Assembly (NCBI RefSeq): GCF_043951855.1 | Contig: NZ_JBINJW010000020.1 | Location: 1-50,549 of the forward strand | Origin: Proteiniclasticum sp043951855 | Lineage (GTDB): Bacteria > Bacillota > Clostridia > Clostridiales > Clostridiaceae | DNA length: 50,549 nt | Direction of reading: 5' to 3' | The notes under the pieces: model-generated | The model's input: only the letters and a program-made list of their open reading frames with translations | The model's database searches: none | Told to the model about the DNA's origin: nothing | Program-made: the position numbers and the translations under genes | In this document: positions 17,441 to 26,704 of the stretch, piece by piece | How the letters are laid out: each line of letters begins with the position of its first letter | Numbering within the stretch: the stretch's first letter is position 1

Positions 17441-17563
17441 TTTGGGGTATTTTACGTTCTTCCTGGCAGTGAAAGAAAATCGATTCAATTCCTGATTGTA
17501 CATTGCGTGAAATTATGATATCATAGCGTTTGGCAATTATAAGACATTATATTGGAGGAACAA

Positions 17564-18355
17564 ATGAAAACGTATAACGAAATCATTGACTACATAACCG
17601 CAGCAGGAAAAAGCAAGACGGAAAGAAATGAAAGAGCTCTGATCATTCAGGGCGTACTGGCAGGCATGTTCATTGCCATGGGTGCCATAGCCTACTTCAG
17701 ACTGATGGCCTATACGGCAGATCCAGGCATCGGCAAGTTTCTGGGCGCGCTGATCTTTCCAGCTGGCATCATGGCGATCCTTCTCGTTGGCGCAGAGCTT
17801 TTCACCAGTGACTGCATGGGTATCATGAGTGTGTTCAGGAACAGAGTGAAGCTGGGCAGTTTCATGAGAATGCTGACCATCGTATTATTATCCAATCTGG
17901 CAGGTGCTGTAATCATGGCCCTTTTAAGCACTGGAGCAGGCATTTTCAGTGCCGGCATGATCGAAGCCGTAACAGGCAGTGCAGTGGCTAAAACAGCCAT
18001 GCCCATCAGTCAGATGCTCATCAGCGCAGTTCTTTGTAACATCATCGTATGCAGTGGGGTCATGATGGCCTATAGCGCAAAGACCGTTGCCGGAAAGCTC
18101 ATAGCAGTCTGGTTCCCCATTGCGGTATTTGTATTAAGCGGTACGGAGCATATCGTGGCCAACATGTTCTATCTTGTCATGGGCTACATCAATGGAGCGG
18201 AAATCACCATCGCTGCCATTCTTGTGAGTTTTGTGGTGGTCACCATCGGTAACTTCATCGGTGGAGCACTCATTGTCACAGGAGCGCATTACTTCATAGA
18301 AAAAGATATGAACGCAGCAGAAAAGAAAATCAGTGATCAGGGAAGAGCAGCTTAG
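17564..18355 (+). CDS. Formate/nitrite transporter (FNT) family channel
   Basis: Pentameric anion channel of the FocA/NirC family, 263 residues with six helices. Family marks are 'IQGVLAGMFIAMGAIAYF' in the first helix, 'GAELFTSDCMGIM' after the third and the pore histidine in 'SGTEHIVANMF'. It moves formate, nitrite or hydrosulfide; in a fermenting anaerobe formate export is the likeliest role, but this is inference. The start at 17564 follows GGAGGAA. A possible promoter is TTGTAC 17496-17501 with TATCAT 17519-17524. The gene end forms part of a bidirectional terminator. Confidence 0.9.
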   Translation: MKTYNEIIDYITAAGKSKTERNERALIIQGVLAGMFIAMGAIAYFRLMAYTADPGIGKFLGALIFPAGIMAILLVGAELFTSDCMGIMSVFRNRVKLGSFMRMLTIVLLSNLAGAVIMALLSTGAGIFSAGMIEAVTGSAVAKTAMPISQMLISAVLCNIIVCSGVMMAYSAKTVAGKLIAVWFPIAVFVLSGTEHIVANMFYLVMGYINGAEITIAAILVSFVVVTIGNFIGGALIVTGAHYFIEKDMNAAEKKISDQGRAA

Positions 18356-18381
18356 CTCAGACCCTGGTCACTGATTTTTTT
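18327..18381. terminator. Bidirectional terminator between FNT and nfo
   Basis: AAATCAGTGATCAGGG and CCCTGGTCACTGATTT form a 16-bp stem with one mismatch, T-rich on both sides. It serves the convergent channel and endonuclease genes and includes the end of the channel coding sequence. Confidence 0.85.
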
Positions 18382-18395
18382 CATATGAAGAAGTG

Positions 18396-19259
18396 TTATA
18401 GAATGCTGTCGCCTCGCAGGAAGGCGATTTCTTCTTTATAGAGATTCGTTTTCTTGTCCAGCCACGGCGTTTCCAGAATGATGGGTCTGTCTTTCACCGC
18501 CTCATGATGCACGATGTATTTCAGTGCATCGGCACCGATCTGATCCCGACCTCTGGGGTTGTCCTCTTTCGCACCGATGTTCGCGTGACGATCCTTCTTT
18601 GCGCCTCTGGGGTTTAAGGATCCATTCACATGGATGACCTTCAAACGGTCCAGACCGATGATGGTATCGAATTCCCTGATGACACCGTCAAAATCATGGA
18701 TGATGTCATATCCGCTGTCATGGGTATGGCAGGTATCAAAACAGATCCCTATTTTTTCTTTGTGGTCCACCATTTCAATGATTGCCGCCAGTTCTTCAAA
18801 GCTTCTTCCGATTTCCGTTCCTTTTCCGGCCATGGTCTCCAGGCACACGAAGGGACGGGTGCTATCCTCCAGAACCATATTGAGACCTTCTGCGATACGC
18901 TTCATGCCATAATCCGCATCCTTGTCTGTAAAGGCCCCTGGATGAAGGACCAGGTACTCTGACCCCAGAGCAGTGGTGCGATCCAGTTCGACTTTCAGAA
19001 AGTCCGTTGCCAGATTGAAGATTTCAGGCTTGTAGGAAGCCAGGTTTATGATATAGGGTGCATGAACGACAAAGTCTGTTAGACCATGCTCCTCCATATA
19101 CTTCTGTCCTTCCTCTATTTTCATGCTTTCTATGGGAGAGCGCCTTGTATTCTGAGGGGCTCCTGTATAAATCATAAAAGTGCTGCTGCCGTAAGTATGG
19201 GATTCTTTTGCGGCGCCGAGCAGTCCATCTTTGATGGAGACATGTGATCCGATTTTCAT
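18396..19259 (-). CDS. nfo: Endonuclease IV (AP endonuclease)
   Basis: Deoxyribonuclease IV, which cuts DNA 5' of abasic sites in base excision repair. It is a 287-residue TIM barrel with the three-zinc site complete: His66, His106, Glu141 ('CLETMAGKG'), Asp175 and His178 ('CFDTCHTHDSG'), His210 ('VIHVNGS'), Asp223 and His225 ('KKDRHANIG'), Glu263 ('ILETP'). The usual Asn-Asp-Ser after the sixth ligand is Asn-Gly-Ser here, a small deviation. A GGAGGAAATTT ribosome site lies on the minus strand just above 19259. It is a single-gene unit, convergent with the FNT channel. Confidence 0.96.
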   Translation of the reverse strand: MKIGSHVSIKDGLLGAAKESHTYGSSTFMIYTGAPQNTRRSPIESMKIEEGQKYMEEHGLTDFVVHAPYIINLASYKPEIFNLATDFLKVELDRTTALGSEYLVLHPGAFTDKDADYGMKRIAEGLNMVLEDSTRPFVCLETMAGKGTEIGRSFEELAAIIEMVDHKEKIGICFDTCHTHDSGYDIIHDFDGVIREFDTIIGLDRLKVIHVNGSLNPRGAKKDRHANIGAKEDNPRGRDQIGADALKYIVHHEAVKDRPIILETPWLDKKTNLYKEEIAFLRGDSIL

Positions 19260-19488
19260 TGTAAATTTCCTCCTGTAAATTTTGTGCTTCTTCCATTATA
19301 CACGGAAGCGCGAACTTTGTAACAGGTGAACCGTCCGGAGGAGATGTCCGTGGTAAAGCCAAGTGATGAAAAGAATGATTCTTCATCGTGATGGAAGCAG
19401 ATTCAGAAATATGATTTCTCTTGGCAATCCTTTCTGAAAATGGTATGAATAGTAGAGAGAAAAAATTATGTATGAAAGAAGGGAAGAA

Positions 19489-19887
19489 ATGGAAGGAAAA
19501 TATGCTGGAATTACTGGACATATACCCAGCCTGGAAGATCATGGATATCTATATATGTATTACGGTCTTCCTCATTCTGATGATTGTTATGTCTATGGTG
19601 ACGGGGAGGATAATGAATACCTGATACAGTCCTATGAAGGAGATGATTTCTGCAGAAGGGTCGCAGAAACCTTTGAATATGAGTATAAGTGGCTGGATGT
19701 CCTGGATGAACATAATATTGAACTAAGCAGAATATTTGACGTGGATGTGGAATCATTGGATCTGGATGTCACAGCCTCTCTGCTGCTTTATCTTGTGACC
19801 AGTATCACCTATGAAGATATTTTTATCGATGCCATTGAGAATGGATATCTTCTTAGACTGGTAAAAAGACTTCAGCACTGGAATTAA
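19489..19887 (+). CDS. Hypothetical protein, DUF6508-like
   Basis: An acidic soluble protein of about 132 residues. The C-terminal half ('DVTASLLLYLVTSITYED' then 'IDAIENGYLLRLVKRLQ') resembles the end of DUF6508 proteins, where a helical segment ends in a similar LxxLL-type run; this assignment is tentative. The N-terminal half carries several Tyr/Asp-rich turns. Two starts are possible, ATG 19468 and ATG 19489; the latter has the better ribosome site (GAAGGGAAG). Its function is unknown. Confidence 0.6.
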   Translation: MEGKYAGITGHIPSLEDHGYLYMYYGLPHSDDCYVYGDGEDNEYLIQSYEGDDFCRRVAETFEYEYKWLDVLDEHNIELSRIFDVDVESLDLDVTASLLLYLVTSITYEDIFIDAIENGYLLRLVKRLQHWN

Positions 19888-19987
19888 GTGCAGGTATAAT
19901 CAGGGAAGAGGATTCTAAGAAGAAGAGAATGTGATGTCACTTTCAGATAGCGTCTTGATCAAGACGTGAAGAATATTTATCCAACAT

Positions 19988-20026
19988 AAAACGCTGAACC
20001 TGTAATAAAGTCGGTTCAGCGTTTTA
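19988..20026. terminator. Bidirectional terminator
   Basis: AAACGCTGAACC and GGTTCAGCGTTTT form a 12-bp stem with a 12-base loop, flanked by A and T runs. It lies between two convergent genes. Confidence 0.85.
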
Positions 20027-20032
20027 ACTTCG

Positions 20033-20710
20033 TCAAAGAAGATTGATGGCAGGAGTCTTATACTGTTCTCCGATTTTTTTCAGCATGGCTTCAGCGGGGT
20101 CCACCAGAGGAAGGGGACTCTTCTCTGAAAGCGCTTTATGAAAATAGGAGAAGTGGGTACAGCCGAGAATCACAGCTTCACAGCCTGCATTCCTGTAGAA
20201 CTCGAGAAGATCTACAAGCCTGAATTTATGGATGATCTCTTCAGGAGACAGTCCTTCCTCCACTGCATCCACCAGCTTCAGCATTCCGGTGCCGATGACA
20301 TGAACATCCTCATTATGCTTCTGTATGGATCGTTCAATACCATGGGTGCTCTGGTTGTTGGCAGCCAGTACGCCAAGGCATGTTGACCTGCTGCCCATTT
20401 CCACATAGATCATGAGAGGCGTGATGATCTGCAGGGAAAGTTCACTGGCAAGGCTTTCCAGATCCACTGCAGCGGCAATGGAGTTGCAGTAGACAAATAC
20501 TGTGTCCATTCCCTCTTCTCGTACTTCCATGAGAATTTCCTTCACCATCTGAACCAGTTTTTCAGGGTAGACCACCTGAAGCAGGCTCTGCTCTTTCGGT
20601 GTGTCCGATATGTTGTATCCTTTGGATGCCAGTCCGTTCTTCTCTAGATACGCTACCCCCATGGCTGTATCGATAGGGGTTCCAGCCAATACTGCAATCA
20701 TACGCTGCAC
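20033..20710 (-). CDS. Aspartate/glutamate racemase family protein
   Basis: A 225-residue protein of the Asp/Glu/hydantoin racemase superfamily, PLP-independent enzymes that use two cysteines. Both are present: Cys75 in 'VYCNS' and Cys184 in 'ILGCTHF'. The N-terminus 'IAVLAGTPIDTAMG' matches the family's first strand and substrate loop. Substrate (aspartate, glutamate or another acid) cannot be fixed. It stands alone on the minus strand, divergent from the TetR gene at 20961. Confidence 0.82.
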   Translation of the reverse strand: MQRMIAVLAGTPIDTAMGVAYLEKNGLASKGYNISDTPKEQSLLQVVYPEKLVQMVKEILMEVREEGMDTVFVYCNSIAAAVDLESLASELSLQIITPLMIYVEMGSRSTCLGVLAANNQSTHGIERSIQKHNEDVHVIGTGMLKLVDAVEEGLSPEEIIHKFRLVDLLEFYRNAGCEAVILGCTHFSYFHKALSEKSPLPLVDPAEAMLKKIGEQYKTPAINLL

Positions 20711-20886
20711 CTTCTTTCGTTTTAAAATAATAGTTCTATTTTACACCAGATCAGCATAAAAGCCATAGTAAAAATGAAAAGATGCAGTGGTAATGCAGTT
20801 CCATCAGGAGAAAAAAGAAATCGTATGGCGGGTGGCTGGCCTGGAAATGACGCTCCTCAGAAGTGTGCCTGGTAAACATCTGTATT

Positions 20887-20940
20887 ATTGACCGATCGGT
20901 CAATTCATGGTAGAATCGTATTATTGACCAGGCGGTCTAA
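20887..20940 (+). promoter_or_regulatory. Promoter and twin TetR operators
   Basis: A perfect 18-bp palindrome ATTGACCGATCGGTCAAT (20887-20904) contains the -35 TTGACC (20888-20893); the -10 TAGAAT lies 17 bp further at 20911-20916. A second, weaker copy ATTGACCAGGCGGTCTAA covers 20923-20940, immediately before the ribosome site. The layout predicts autorepression of the TetR-antiporter operon. Confidence 0.8.
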
Positions 20941-20960
20941 AAAATGGAGGGGGTGAGACC

Positions 20961-21575
20961 ATGAACCGGGAAGAGAAGAACAGACTAACCAGGGAGCAGA
21001 TCGTAAGTGCTGCAGTGGAGGAATTCGGCATGCACAGCTACAGTGAAGCCTCTTTAAACGAAATCTCGAAAAGAGGCGGTCTATCCAAAGGGATCATCTA
21101 TCACTACTTCAAAGACAAGGATGAACTCTATCTTGTATGCGCAAGAGCATGCTTTACCAGTCTCCTGGATTTTCTTGGCGGCATGGAGTTCACTTTTTCT
21201 CGTGTGGAGGAAAGCATGGAGAAATACCTGTCATCACGGCAGGAGTTCTTCAAGGAAAATCCTTACTATAGCACGATTTTCACCAATGCTCTGCTGCAGC
21301 CCCCGAAACATCTAAGAGATGAGATCAGGGACATAACAGGGGAACTGGAGAACTTCAATATGGCATTCTATGAACGGATTCTGGATCATGTGGAACTGAA
21401 GAAAGACGTTACGCGTCAGGAGGCAGTGGAATACTTCATGCTCTTTCAGGAGTCCTTCAACCACCACTTTCGAAACAAGGAGTATGAAGACGTTGGACAG
21501 CTGTTTCAGGAGCATGAACTTAAGCTGAAGAGGCTTCTGAAACTGATGTTTTATGGAATCGTGAAGGAGGACTAG
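20961..21575 (+). CDS. TetR/AcrR family transcriptional regulator
   Basis: A 204-residue repressor. The DNA-binding domain covers residues about 10-57: 'REQIVSAAVEEFGMHSYSEASL' region, then 'SKGIIYHYFKDKDELY'. The C-terminal ~145 residues form the helical ligand domain. It lies 4 bp upstream of a cation/proton antiporter, so the two are co-transcribed and probably co-repressed through the palindromes at 20887-20940. GGAGGGGGTGAG gives a strong ribosome site. The inducer is unknown. Confidence 0.92.
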   Translation: MNREEKNRLTREQIVSAAVEEFGMHSYSEASLNEISKRGGLSKGIIYHYFKDKDELYLVCARACFTSLLDFLGGMEFTFSRVEESMEKYLSSRQEFFKENPYYSTIFTNALLQPPKHLRDEIRDITGELENFNMAFYERILDHVELKKDVTRQEAVEYFMLFQESFNHHFRNKEYEDVGQLFQEHELKLKRLLKLMFYGIVKED

Positions 21576-21579
21576 ATTA

Positions 21580-22845
21580 ATGACAAACCTTATACTACGA
21601 CTTCTCTTGGGAGCCATCCTAGCGTATTTTTCCGGGAAGCTGATTTCGAAACTAAGGCTTCCCGCTATTTTGGGATGGCTTCTGGTAGGCATGATTTTAG
21701 GTCCCCATGCCTTTGGCCTTTTAAGCGGAGAACTTCTTCATGCCAGATGGTATCATACGGTCCTGAGTGTTCTGGAATGCGGTATGGGCCTGATGATCGG
21801 CAGTGAGCTGGTTCTGAAGAATCTCAAGCAGTCCGGAAAACAGATTATAGTGACCACTGTTTTTCAGTCTCTCTCCACATTTTCCGTGGTGACTCTGTTT
21901 TTCGGAGTCATCTTCTATTTTTCAGGGATCCCTCTATATCTTGCACTGATTTTCGGTGGAATCGCCTTGGCCACAGCACCAGCACCGGCCTTATCCATAG
22001 TCAGGGAATTTCGAACAGAAGGTCCTGTGACCAGAACCCTTATTCCCATGGCTGCACTGGATGACATTGTGGCCATCATCGTGTTCTTCAGCATCAATTC
22101 TCTGATCACCGCAGCCAATGCGGGTAATGGAGCACCACTGTACACAACGCTGGCACTGATGATTCTACTGCCCATAGCCATCGGTATGACGGCTGGATTC
22201 TTCGGCGGAATGGTACTGAAAAAAGAAGCATCCAGAAACCGGACGCGGATCAGCACAATGGCCCTGATTCTTATGGCAGCAGGCATGGGGTTTTTCTTTA
22301 ACAATGTGATCCTTGATGAGCCTGCTCTGAATTTCATGCTCATCGGAATGGCATTCTCCGCCACTTTTGCGAATAGGGTTACTGAAAAGAGACTGGCTGA
22401 GATCATGACTGCGTTCAATCCCTTGCTGATGCTCTCTCTCATGGTGGTCATTCTGAATCTGGGTGCTCCACTGGACTACCGCCTGATTCTGGATGGGGGG
22501 ATCTTCACGGCGGTCTACATCGGATCCAGAGCGCTGGGCAAGTACTCCGGTTCTTATCTTGGGGCAAAGAGAACAGGTTTGCCGGAAACCGTGAAGAAAT
22601 ATCTTGGCCTGACACTGCTTCCCCATTCCGGGGTCTCACTGGTGTTCACCGCCATTGCAGCCACTACGCTGAATACCTTTGATCCTGAATCCGCAGTGAT
22701 TCTTCAGGGAACCATCGCTGCGGCCGCCCTCATCAATGAGGTCCTAGCCGTCATCATTGCGAAGAAAGCCTTCGAATGGGCAGGAGAGCTTGAGAAACAG
22801 CCCTCAGGGAAGACTTCTGAAGCGCTGGGCTTGAGTTCCAGCTGA
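21580..22845 (+). CDS. Cation:proton antiporter (CPA2/NhaS-KefB type)
   Basis: A 421-residue integral membrane protein of the monovalent cation:proton antiporter-2 family, about 12 helices. 'LPAILGWLLVGMILGPHAFGLL' region near residues 28-50 is the family's typical second helix. The ion-binding aspartates lie in 'AALDDIVAIIVFF' near residue 163. There is no C-terminal TrkA-N domain, so this is the short antiporter form. Export of Na+ or K+ against protons is the expected role. Regulation by the preceding TetR protein suggests that a toxic compound or ion stress induces it. Confidence 0.9.
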   Translation: MTNLILRLLLGAILAYFSGKLISKLRLPAILGWLLVGMILGPHAFGLLSGELLHARWYHTVLSVLECGMGLMIGSELVLKNLKQSGKQIIVTTVFQSLSTFSVVTLFFGVIFYFSGIPLYLALIFGGIALATAPAPALSIVREFRTEGPVTRTLIPMAALDDIVAIIVFFSINSLITAANAGNGAPLYTTLALMILLPIAIGMTAGFFGGMVLKKEASRNRTRISTMALILMAAGMGFFFNNVILDEPALNFMLIGMAFSATFANRVTEKRLAEIMTAFNPLLMLSLMVVILNLGAPLDYRLILDGGIFTAVYIGSRALGKYSGSYLGAKRTGLPETVKKYLGLTLLPHSGVSLVFTAIAATTLNTFDPESAVILQGTIAAAALINEVLAVIIAKKAFEWAGELEKQPSGKTSEALGLSSS

Positions 22846-23110
22846 AGCATCGGTTTTTGGAAATTCCATCAACTCGAAAAGTATAGGAGCAAAATCAATA
22901 CTGTATCTGAGAAGGCTGAATGTACTGTTTGCAGTATGTATCAGTCTTTCTTCATTCTGCAATGAAATTTCCTGAGGCAGCGTTTCGTTATGCACAAAAT
23001 AAAAAGGGTTCTTTCATGGAGCGTGGCGGCAACTGGTGAAAAGATGATAGAATAAGTAAGAAAGAGACGATAGAAATGAATCTGGCAATGAGAACAAAGG
23101 AGATCAGTAT

Positions 23111-23305
23111 ATGAGTGGGACAGTAAGAAATGATATTGCAATCGGAAAAAAAGTGAAGGTTGTGCAGAAGCAGGATCAGAAATCAGGAAAACTGACGGAA
23201 GGCGTGGTCATGAAGATCCTCACCAATTCTGCCTCTCATCCTCATGGCATCAAAGTCATGCTGGAAGGGGGCATAGTAGGAAGAGTGAAGGAAGTCATAG
23301 AATAG
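23111..23305 (+). CDS. ywbE: YwbE family protein
   Basis: A 64-residue protein of the YwbE (DUF2196) family. The pattern 'IGKKVKVVQKQDQKSGKLTEG' region followed by 'ILTNSASHPHGIKVMLEGGIVGRV' covers the whole family length. It looks like a small KOW/SH3-like beta barrel. The role is unknown. AAGGAG lies upstream. A zinc-ribbon gene follows 35 bp downstream in the same direction. Confidence 0.92.
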   Translation: MSGTVRNDIAIGKKVKVVQKQDQKSGKLTEGVVMKILTNSASHPHGIKVMLEGGIVGRVKEVIE

Positions 23306-23340
23306 TTGATACCAATCATGGAAGGAGTGTAGTTGAATAT

Positions 23341-23661
23341 ATGGGACACTACTGCAGAATATGCGGGAGAACAAGATCCAATGAAAAGTTCTCCGGCAAA
23401 GGACATAAAAAGCACATTTGTAAGGACTGTTCTGGAAAAGCGGGAAGGAAGAAGAGGAAGAGCCAGGAGTTTTCGGATGAGTTTGATCCGGATTTTGATT
23501 TTCTTTTAGGGGATGAGTTCGAATCCGATGAGACGGAGGATGATTTCAGCTGGCTGTTTCATGATGCACCAGAGCAGATGGAAATGGAGATGGAGCTGGA
23601 GACGGATCTCTCTTTTGAAGTGCATGAAGTGGAAATCGATGATTCGGATATTCCCTTTTAG
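23341..23661 (+). CDS. Zinc-ribbon hypothetical protein
   Basis: A 106-residue protein with a short N-terminal zinc ribbon, 'YCRICGRTRSNEKFSGKGH' then 'HICKDC', so C-x2-C and C-x2-C pairs. A basic stretch ('GRKKRKS') follows, then a long acidic tail rich in Asp/Glu/Met, with phenylalanines that may form binding motifs. Small Firmicute proteins with this N-terminus are common but uncharacterised. It sits between ywbE and the SEC-C gene, 11 bp from the latter. Nucleic-acid or ribosome binding is possible, not shown. Confidence 0.75.
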   Translation: MGHYCRICGRTRSNEKFSGKGHKKHICKDCSGKAGRKKRKSQEFSDEFDPDFDFLLGDEFESDETEDDFSWLFHDAPEQMEMEMELETDLSFEVHEVEIDDSDIPF

Positions 23662-23672
23662 AGGAGCAAGAT

Positions 23673-24937
23673 ATGGGAGAGAAGAAAGAGAAAAAACTGA
23701 ACAAGGATATCCAGAGAATGCTAAAAGGCATGATGGCGCAGGAAGAGGTACGCAGGAAGAAAGCGGAAGTTGAGTTATGGAAGAGGGCAGGAGCGCCATG
23801 CCTCTTCTTTGAAGCATTGTCAAGGCTTACCAAACATGAACTGGATGAAATCCGAAAGGCCTCTGGAATTCCTGGCATGAGCGCGCTGAAGAAGGCAGAC
23901 CTGGCCAAAGAACTGTCAGAGTTCATACCGATGATTGTGAGGACGCTTCTTTACAGATGGGATGAAGAAAGATATCAGGTGCTTGGCAAAGTCCTTTTCC
24001 ATGGCGGAATCGTTCCTTATGAGAAGATGACGCCAAGAGAAATGGGAACACTTTCCAGGTATGGACTTCTTTTCATGGCATCCATGAAGAAAAGAAAGTT
24101 CTTTTCATACCAGAAGACCTAGCTGCTTCTCTAAGAGCCATTGATGGAGAGGAGCTGTCTGAAATTCTGAAGCGTAATTCTGACTGGGTGCTTCTGACCC
24201 AAGGGCTGCTTTACTACATGGGAGTGGATGAATACTGGAATGTGATGACAAGGATTTCCGACCTAACCGGTGAGAAAGTGGATCCGATGGAATATTCTGC
24301 TGTCATTGGTGAGGCAGCAGGTTACTATGGGGAAATTGAAAAGAGCGGAGCCTTGATTTTCCGTAAAGATGTTCTTAATCTTTCAAAGGTGATGATGGAG
24401 CAGAACAAGAGGAAGGATGTTCCACCCTATCCGTTCACCAAAGCAAAACTGAGAAAAGCGGGTAAGCCGGGATACATAGACAAGTCCCCCGAGATGAGCG
24501 CATTTCTTCAGACCATCCGGGATGCGTATGCAACGACTTCCTCTCAGGCAGAAGAAATCGGGCGAGAAGTGATTCGAATCATCAATCAGACAGGAGATCC
24601 TACACAAGTGATGAAGCATCTGGAAAAGAGGCTTGTGATTCCTGACTCTAGCTGGTTTCAGATGATTTCAAAGCTTGTCATGGACCTGTACAATCATGCA
24701 TCCCAATGGGAACTGCGTGGCTATGCACCTGTGGAACTATCTGGAAAAAAGAAGGAGACAGGAAATTCTTTCAGTGTTCACTTTCCAGTCAGCTCTGTAC
24801 CCGTCATGGGTTCAAAAGAGAAACATAAAAACAGCAAAACTGGAAGAAATGATCCCTGTCCCTGCGGAAGCGGGAAGAAACATAAAAACTGCTGTGAAAG
24901 AAAAATCAAGGAGATCAATTCAAATCAGGTCCAATAG
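23673..24937 (+). pseudogene. SEC-C motif protein, split by one frameshift
   Basis: Two frames together make one protein of about 420 residues. The first part (23673-24122) is a lysine-rich N-terminus with 'LTKHELDEIRKASGI' and 'KKADLAKEL', a SAP/Rho-N-like helix pair. In the natural frame the protein continues from about 24090 as 'KKVLFIPEDLAASL' through the in-frame methionine at 24188 and to the end. There the SEC-C zinc motif 'GRNDPCPCGSGKKHKNCC' (about the last 25 residues) is intact. The shift of one base lies in the A-rich run AGAAAAGAAAG at 24087-24098. The cause may be a real mutation, an assembly indel or slippage; the downstream part carries no ribosome site before 24188. Confidence 0.75.
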
Positions 24938-24982
24938 AGATCATAGAATGTTATTTATCATAATTGCAAGGAGGTAATGACG

Positions 24983-25939
24983 TTGAAGAAATATCCGCTT
25001 ATTCTGGACTGCGACCCAGGGGTCGATGATGTGTTTGCGATTCTTCTGGCCCATAGCACACCGGAAATCGACCTGAAAGTCATCTGCAGCGTTTCAGGCA
25101 ATGCAGGTATCGAAAAGACCACATATAATGCGCAGCTGATCGCGGGACTTCTTGGGGCAAAGACCATCATCGCAGAAGGCGCATCCAGGCCTCTGATCAA
25201 AGAAGCGCCTCCTATAGGAACAGTTCATGGTACCGATGGACTGGGTGGATATGCCAAGGGATTCGGGGAGGACAGACTGGCTCCTATAAGCTCCATGAAG
25301 GCGCTGGATGTCTATAGAAAGATCCTTCTGGAAAGCGAAGAGCCCGTATATATCGCAGCTGTGGGGCCGCTCACGAATCTGGCGATTCTGTTTCTTGCCT
25401 ATCCGGAAGTGAAATCAAAGATCGCCGCAGTGAGCATCATGGGCGGCGGAATCAGAAGGGGAAACATCACGCCCTACAGTGAGTATAACTTCTACAAGGA
25501 TCCGGAGGCTGCAGACATCGTCATGAAAAGCGGGGTGAAGCTTCTTCTGTGCGGACTTGACGTGACTCAGAAAGCGACCCTGTCTGAAAAGGAGATGAAG
25601 TCCTTGAAAGAATCTCAGAACGAGTTCTCTGATTTCAGTGTGAAAATTCTTTCTTCCTACATTGCGAAGGATGCAGCCATCCATGATCCCTGTGCGATCC
25701 TTGCACTGACGAACCCGGAAAAGTTCATCTATGAGGATCAGTATGTGGAAATCGATACTAGAGAAGGCATCACCCGGGGGATGAGCTATGTGGACAACAG
25801 AAAGAATCAGGAAAAGAAACCCAACTGCAGGGTATTTTACGATATGGACCTGGACTTCTTCAGAAAGTCCATGCTGGATGCCCTGGAACATGAAGCATCA
25901 AAAAAACCAGATGAGAATAAAAGTCCTAATGATCAATGA
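24983..25939 (+). CDS. Nucleoside hydrolase (IU-type)
   Basis: Calcium-dependent N-ribohydrolase that splits nucleosides into base and ribose for salvage. The hallmark 'DCDPGVDD' is at residues about 9-16. Further marks are 'AVGPLTNLAI' with the Ca-binding region, 'MGGGIRRGNITPYSEYNFYKDPEAA', and the late catalytic 'HDPCAIL'. Length 318 residues. TTG 24983 is preferred over ATG 24977 because AAGGAGG ends at 24974 and leaves the right spacing only for 24983. The nitroreductase gene follows 15 bp downstream. Confidence 0.93.
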   Translation: MKKYPLILDCDPGVDDVFAILLAHSTPEIDLKVICSVSGNAGIEKTTYNAQLIAGLLGAKTIIAEGASRPLIKEAPPIGTVHGTDGLGGYAKGFGEDRLAPISSMKALDVYRKILLESEEPVYIAAVGPLTNLAILFLAYPEVKSKIAAVSIMGGGIRRGNITPYSEYNFYKDPEAADIVMKSGVKLLLCGLDVTQKATLSEKEMKSLKESQNEFSDFSVKILSSYIAKDAAIHDPCAILALTNPEKFIYEDQYVEIDTREGITRGMSYVDNRKNQEKKPNCRVFYDMDLDFFRKSMLDALEHEASKKPDENKSPNDQ

Positions 25940-25954
25940 AATGGGGGAAATGGA

Positions 25955-26704
25955 ATGAATCAGATCTATGAATCACTCTTAAGCCGTAAATCCGTAAGAG
26001 TCTTTGAAAAGAGAAGCGTAGAGGACTCCATCAAGGAAGCAGTGCTGCATGCCGCCTTTCAGGCGCCTACAGCGGGGAATCAGATGCTCTACAGCATCAT
26101 TGACGTGACAGATGAAGAGCTGAAGAAGAAGCTTTCAATCACCTGCGACAATCAGAGGTTCATTGCAGAAGCGCCTCTAGTTTTCATCTTTCTTGCAGAT
26201 TCAAGAAGGTGGATGGATGCCTATGAGGAAGCAGGTCTTACAGCAAGAAAGCCAGGAGCCGGAGATCTTCTTCTATCCATTCAGGATGCGGTGATCGCAG
26301 CGCAGAATGCGGTCACAGCAGCAGAGTCCTTTGGCCTTGGGTCCTGTTACATCGGAGACATCCTGGAGAATGTGGAAGAGGTCAGAAAACTGCTTGATCT
26401 GGATGCTTATGTTGTGCCCATCACCATGCTGGTTCTGGGCTATCCCGAAGCGAAGCAGAAGGAAAGGGGAAAACCTGTAAGGTTTGAGAAGGAGTACATT
26501 GTTCATGAAAATCACTATAGAAGGCTGACACCTGTGGAGCATAGAGAAATGTTTGCGAAGCGATCAGGAAGTGAAACGTTTGACTACGATGAATACATGA
26601 GAAAGTTCTGTGAGCGGAAATACATGTCCGAATTTTCTCTGGAGATGACGCGTTCCAGTGCGGTCTATCTGAAGGCGTTTCTGGATGAATCCGAAGAAGA
26701 ATAA
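25955..26704 (+). CDS. Nitroreductase family NADPH-dependent oxidoreductase
   Basis: FMN-dependent reductase of about 249 residues, resembling the NfsA/FRP group. The FMN-phosphate-binding start 'SRKSVRVFEKRSV' is at residues 10-22, followed by 'FQAPTAGNQMLYSI'. 'SFGLGSCYIGDI' near residue 128 is the second FMN-contact motif, and 'MLVLGYPEAKQKERGKPVRF' the family's third. Likely reduces flavins, nitro compounds or quinones with NADPH. Co-directional with the nucleoside hydrolase at 15 bp, so probably co-transcribed, though a functional link is not obvious. Confidence 0.88.
   Translation: MNQIYESLLSRKSVRVFEKRSVEDSIKEAVLHAAFQAPTAGNQMLYSIIDVTDEELKKKLSITCDNQRFIAEAPLVFIFLADSRRWMDAYEEAGLTARKPGAGDLLLSIQDAVIAAQNAVTAAESFGLGSCYIGDILENVEEVRKLLDLDAYVVPITMLVLGYPEAKQKERGKPVRFEKEYIVHENHYRRLTPVEHREMFAKRSGSETFDYDEYMRKFCERKYMSEFSLEMTRSSAVYLKAFLDESEEE

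Noticed and set aside
24085..24105. Programmed ribosomal frameshift in the SEC-C gene
   Set aside because: The run is not a canonical X-XXY-YYZ slippery heptamer and no clear downstream pseudoknot or upstream ribosome-like site was seen; simple indel is more likely.
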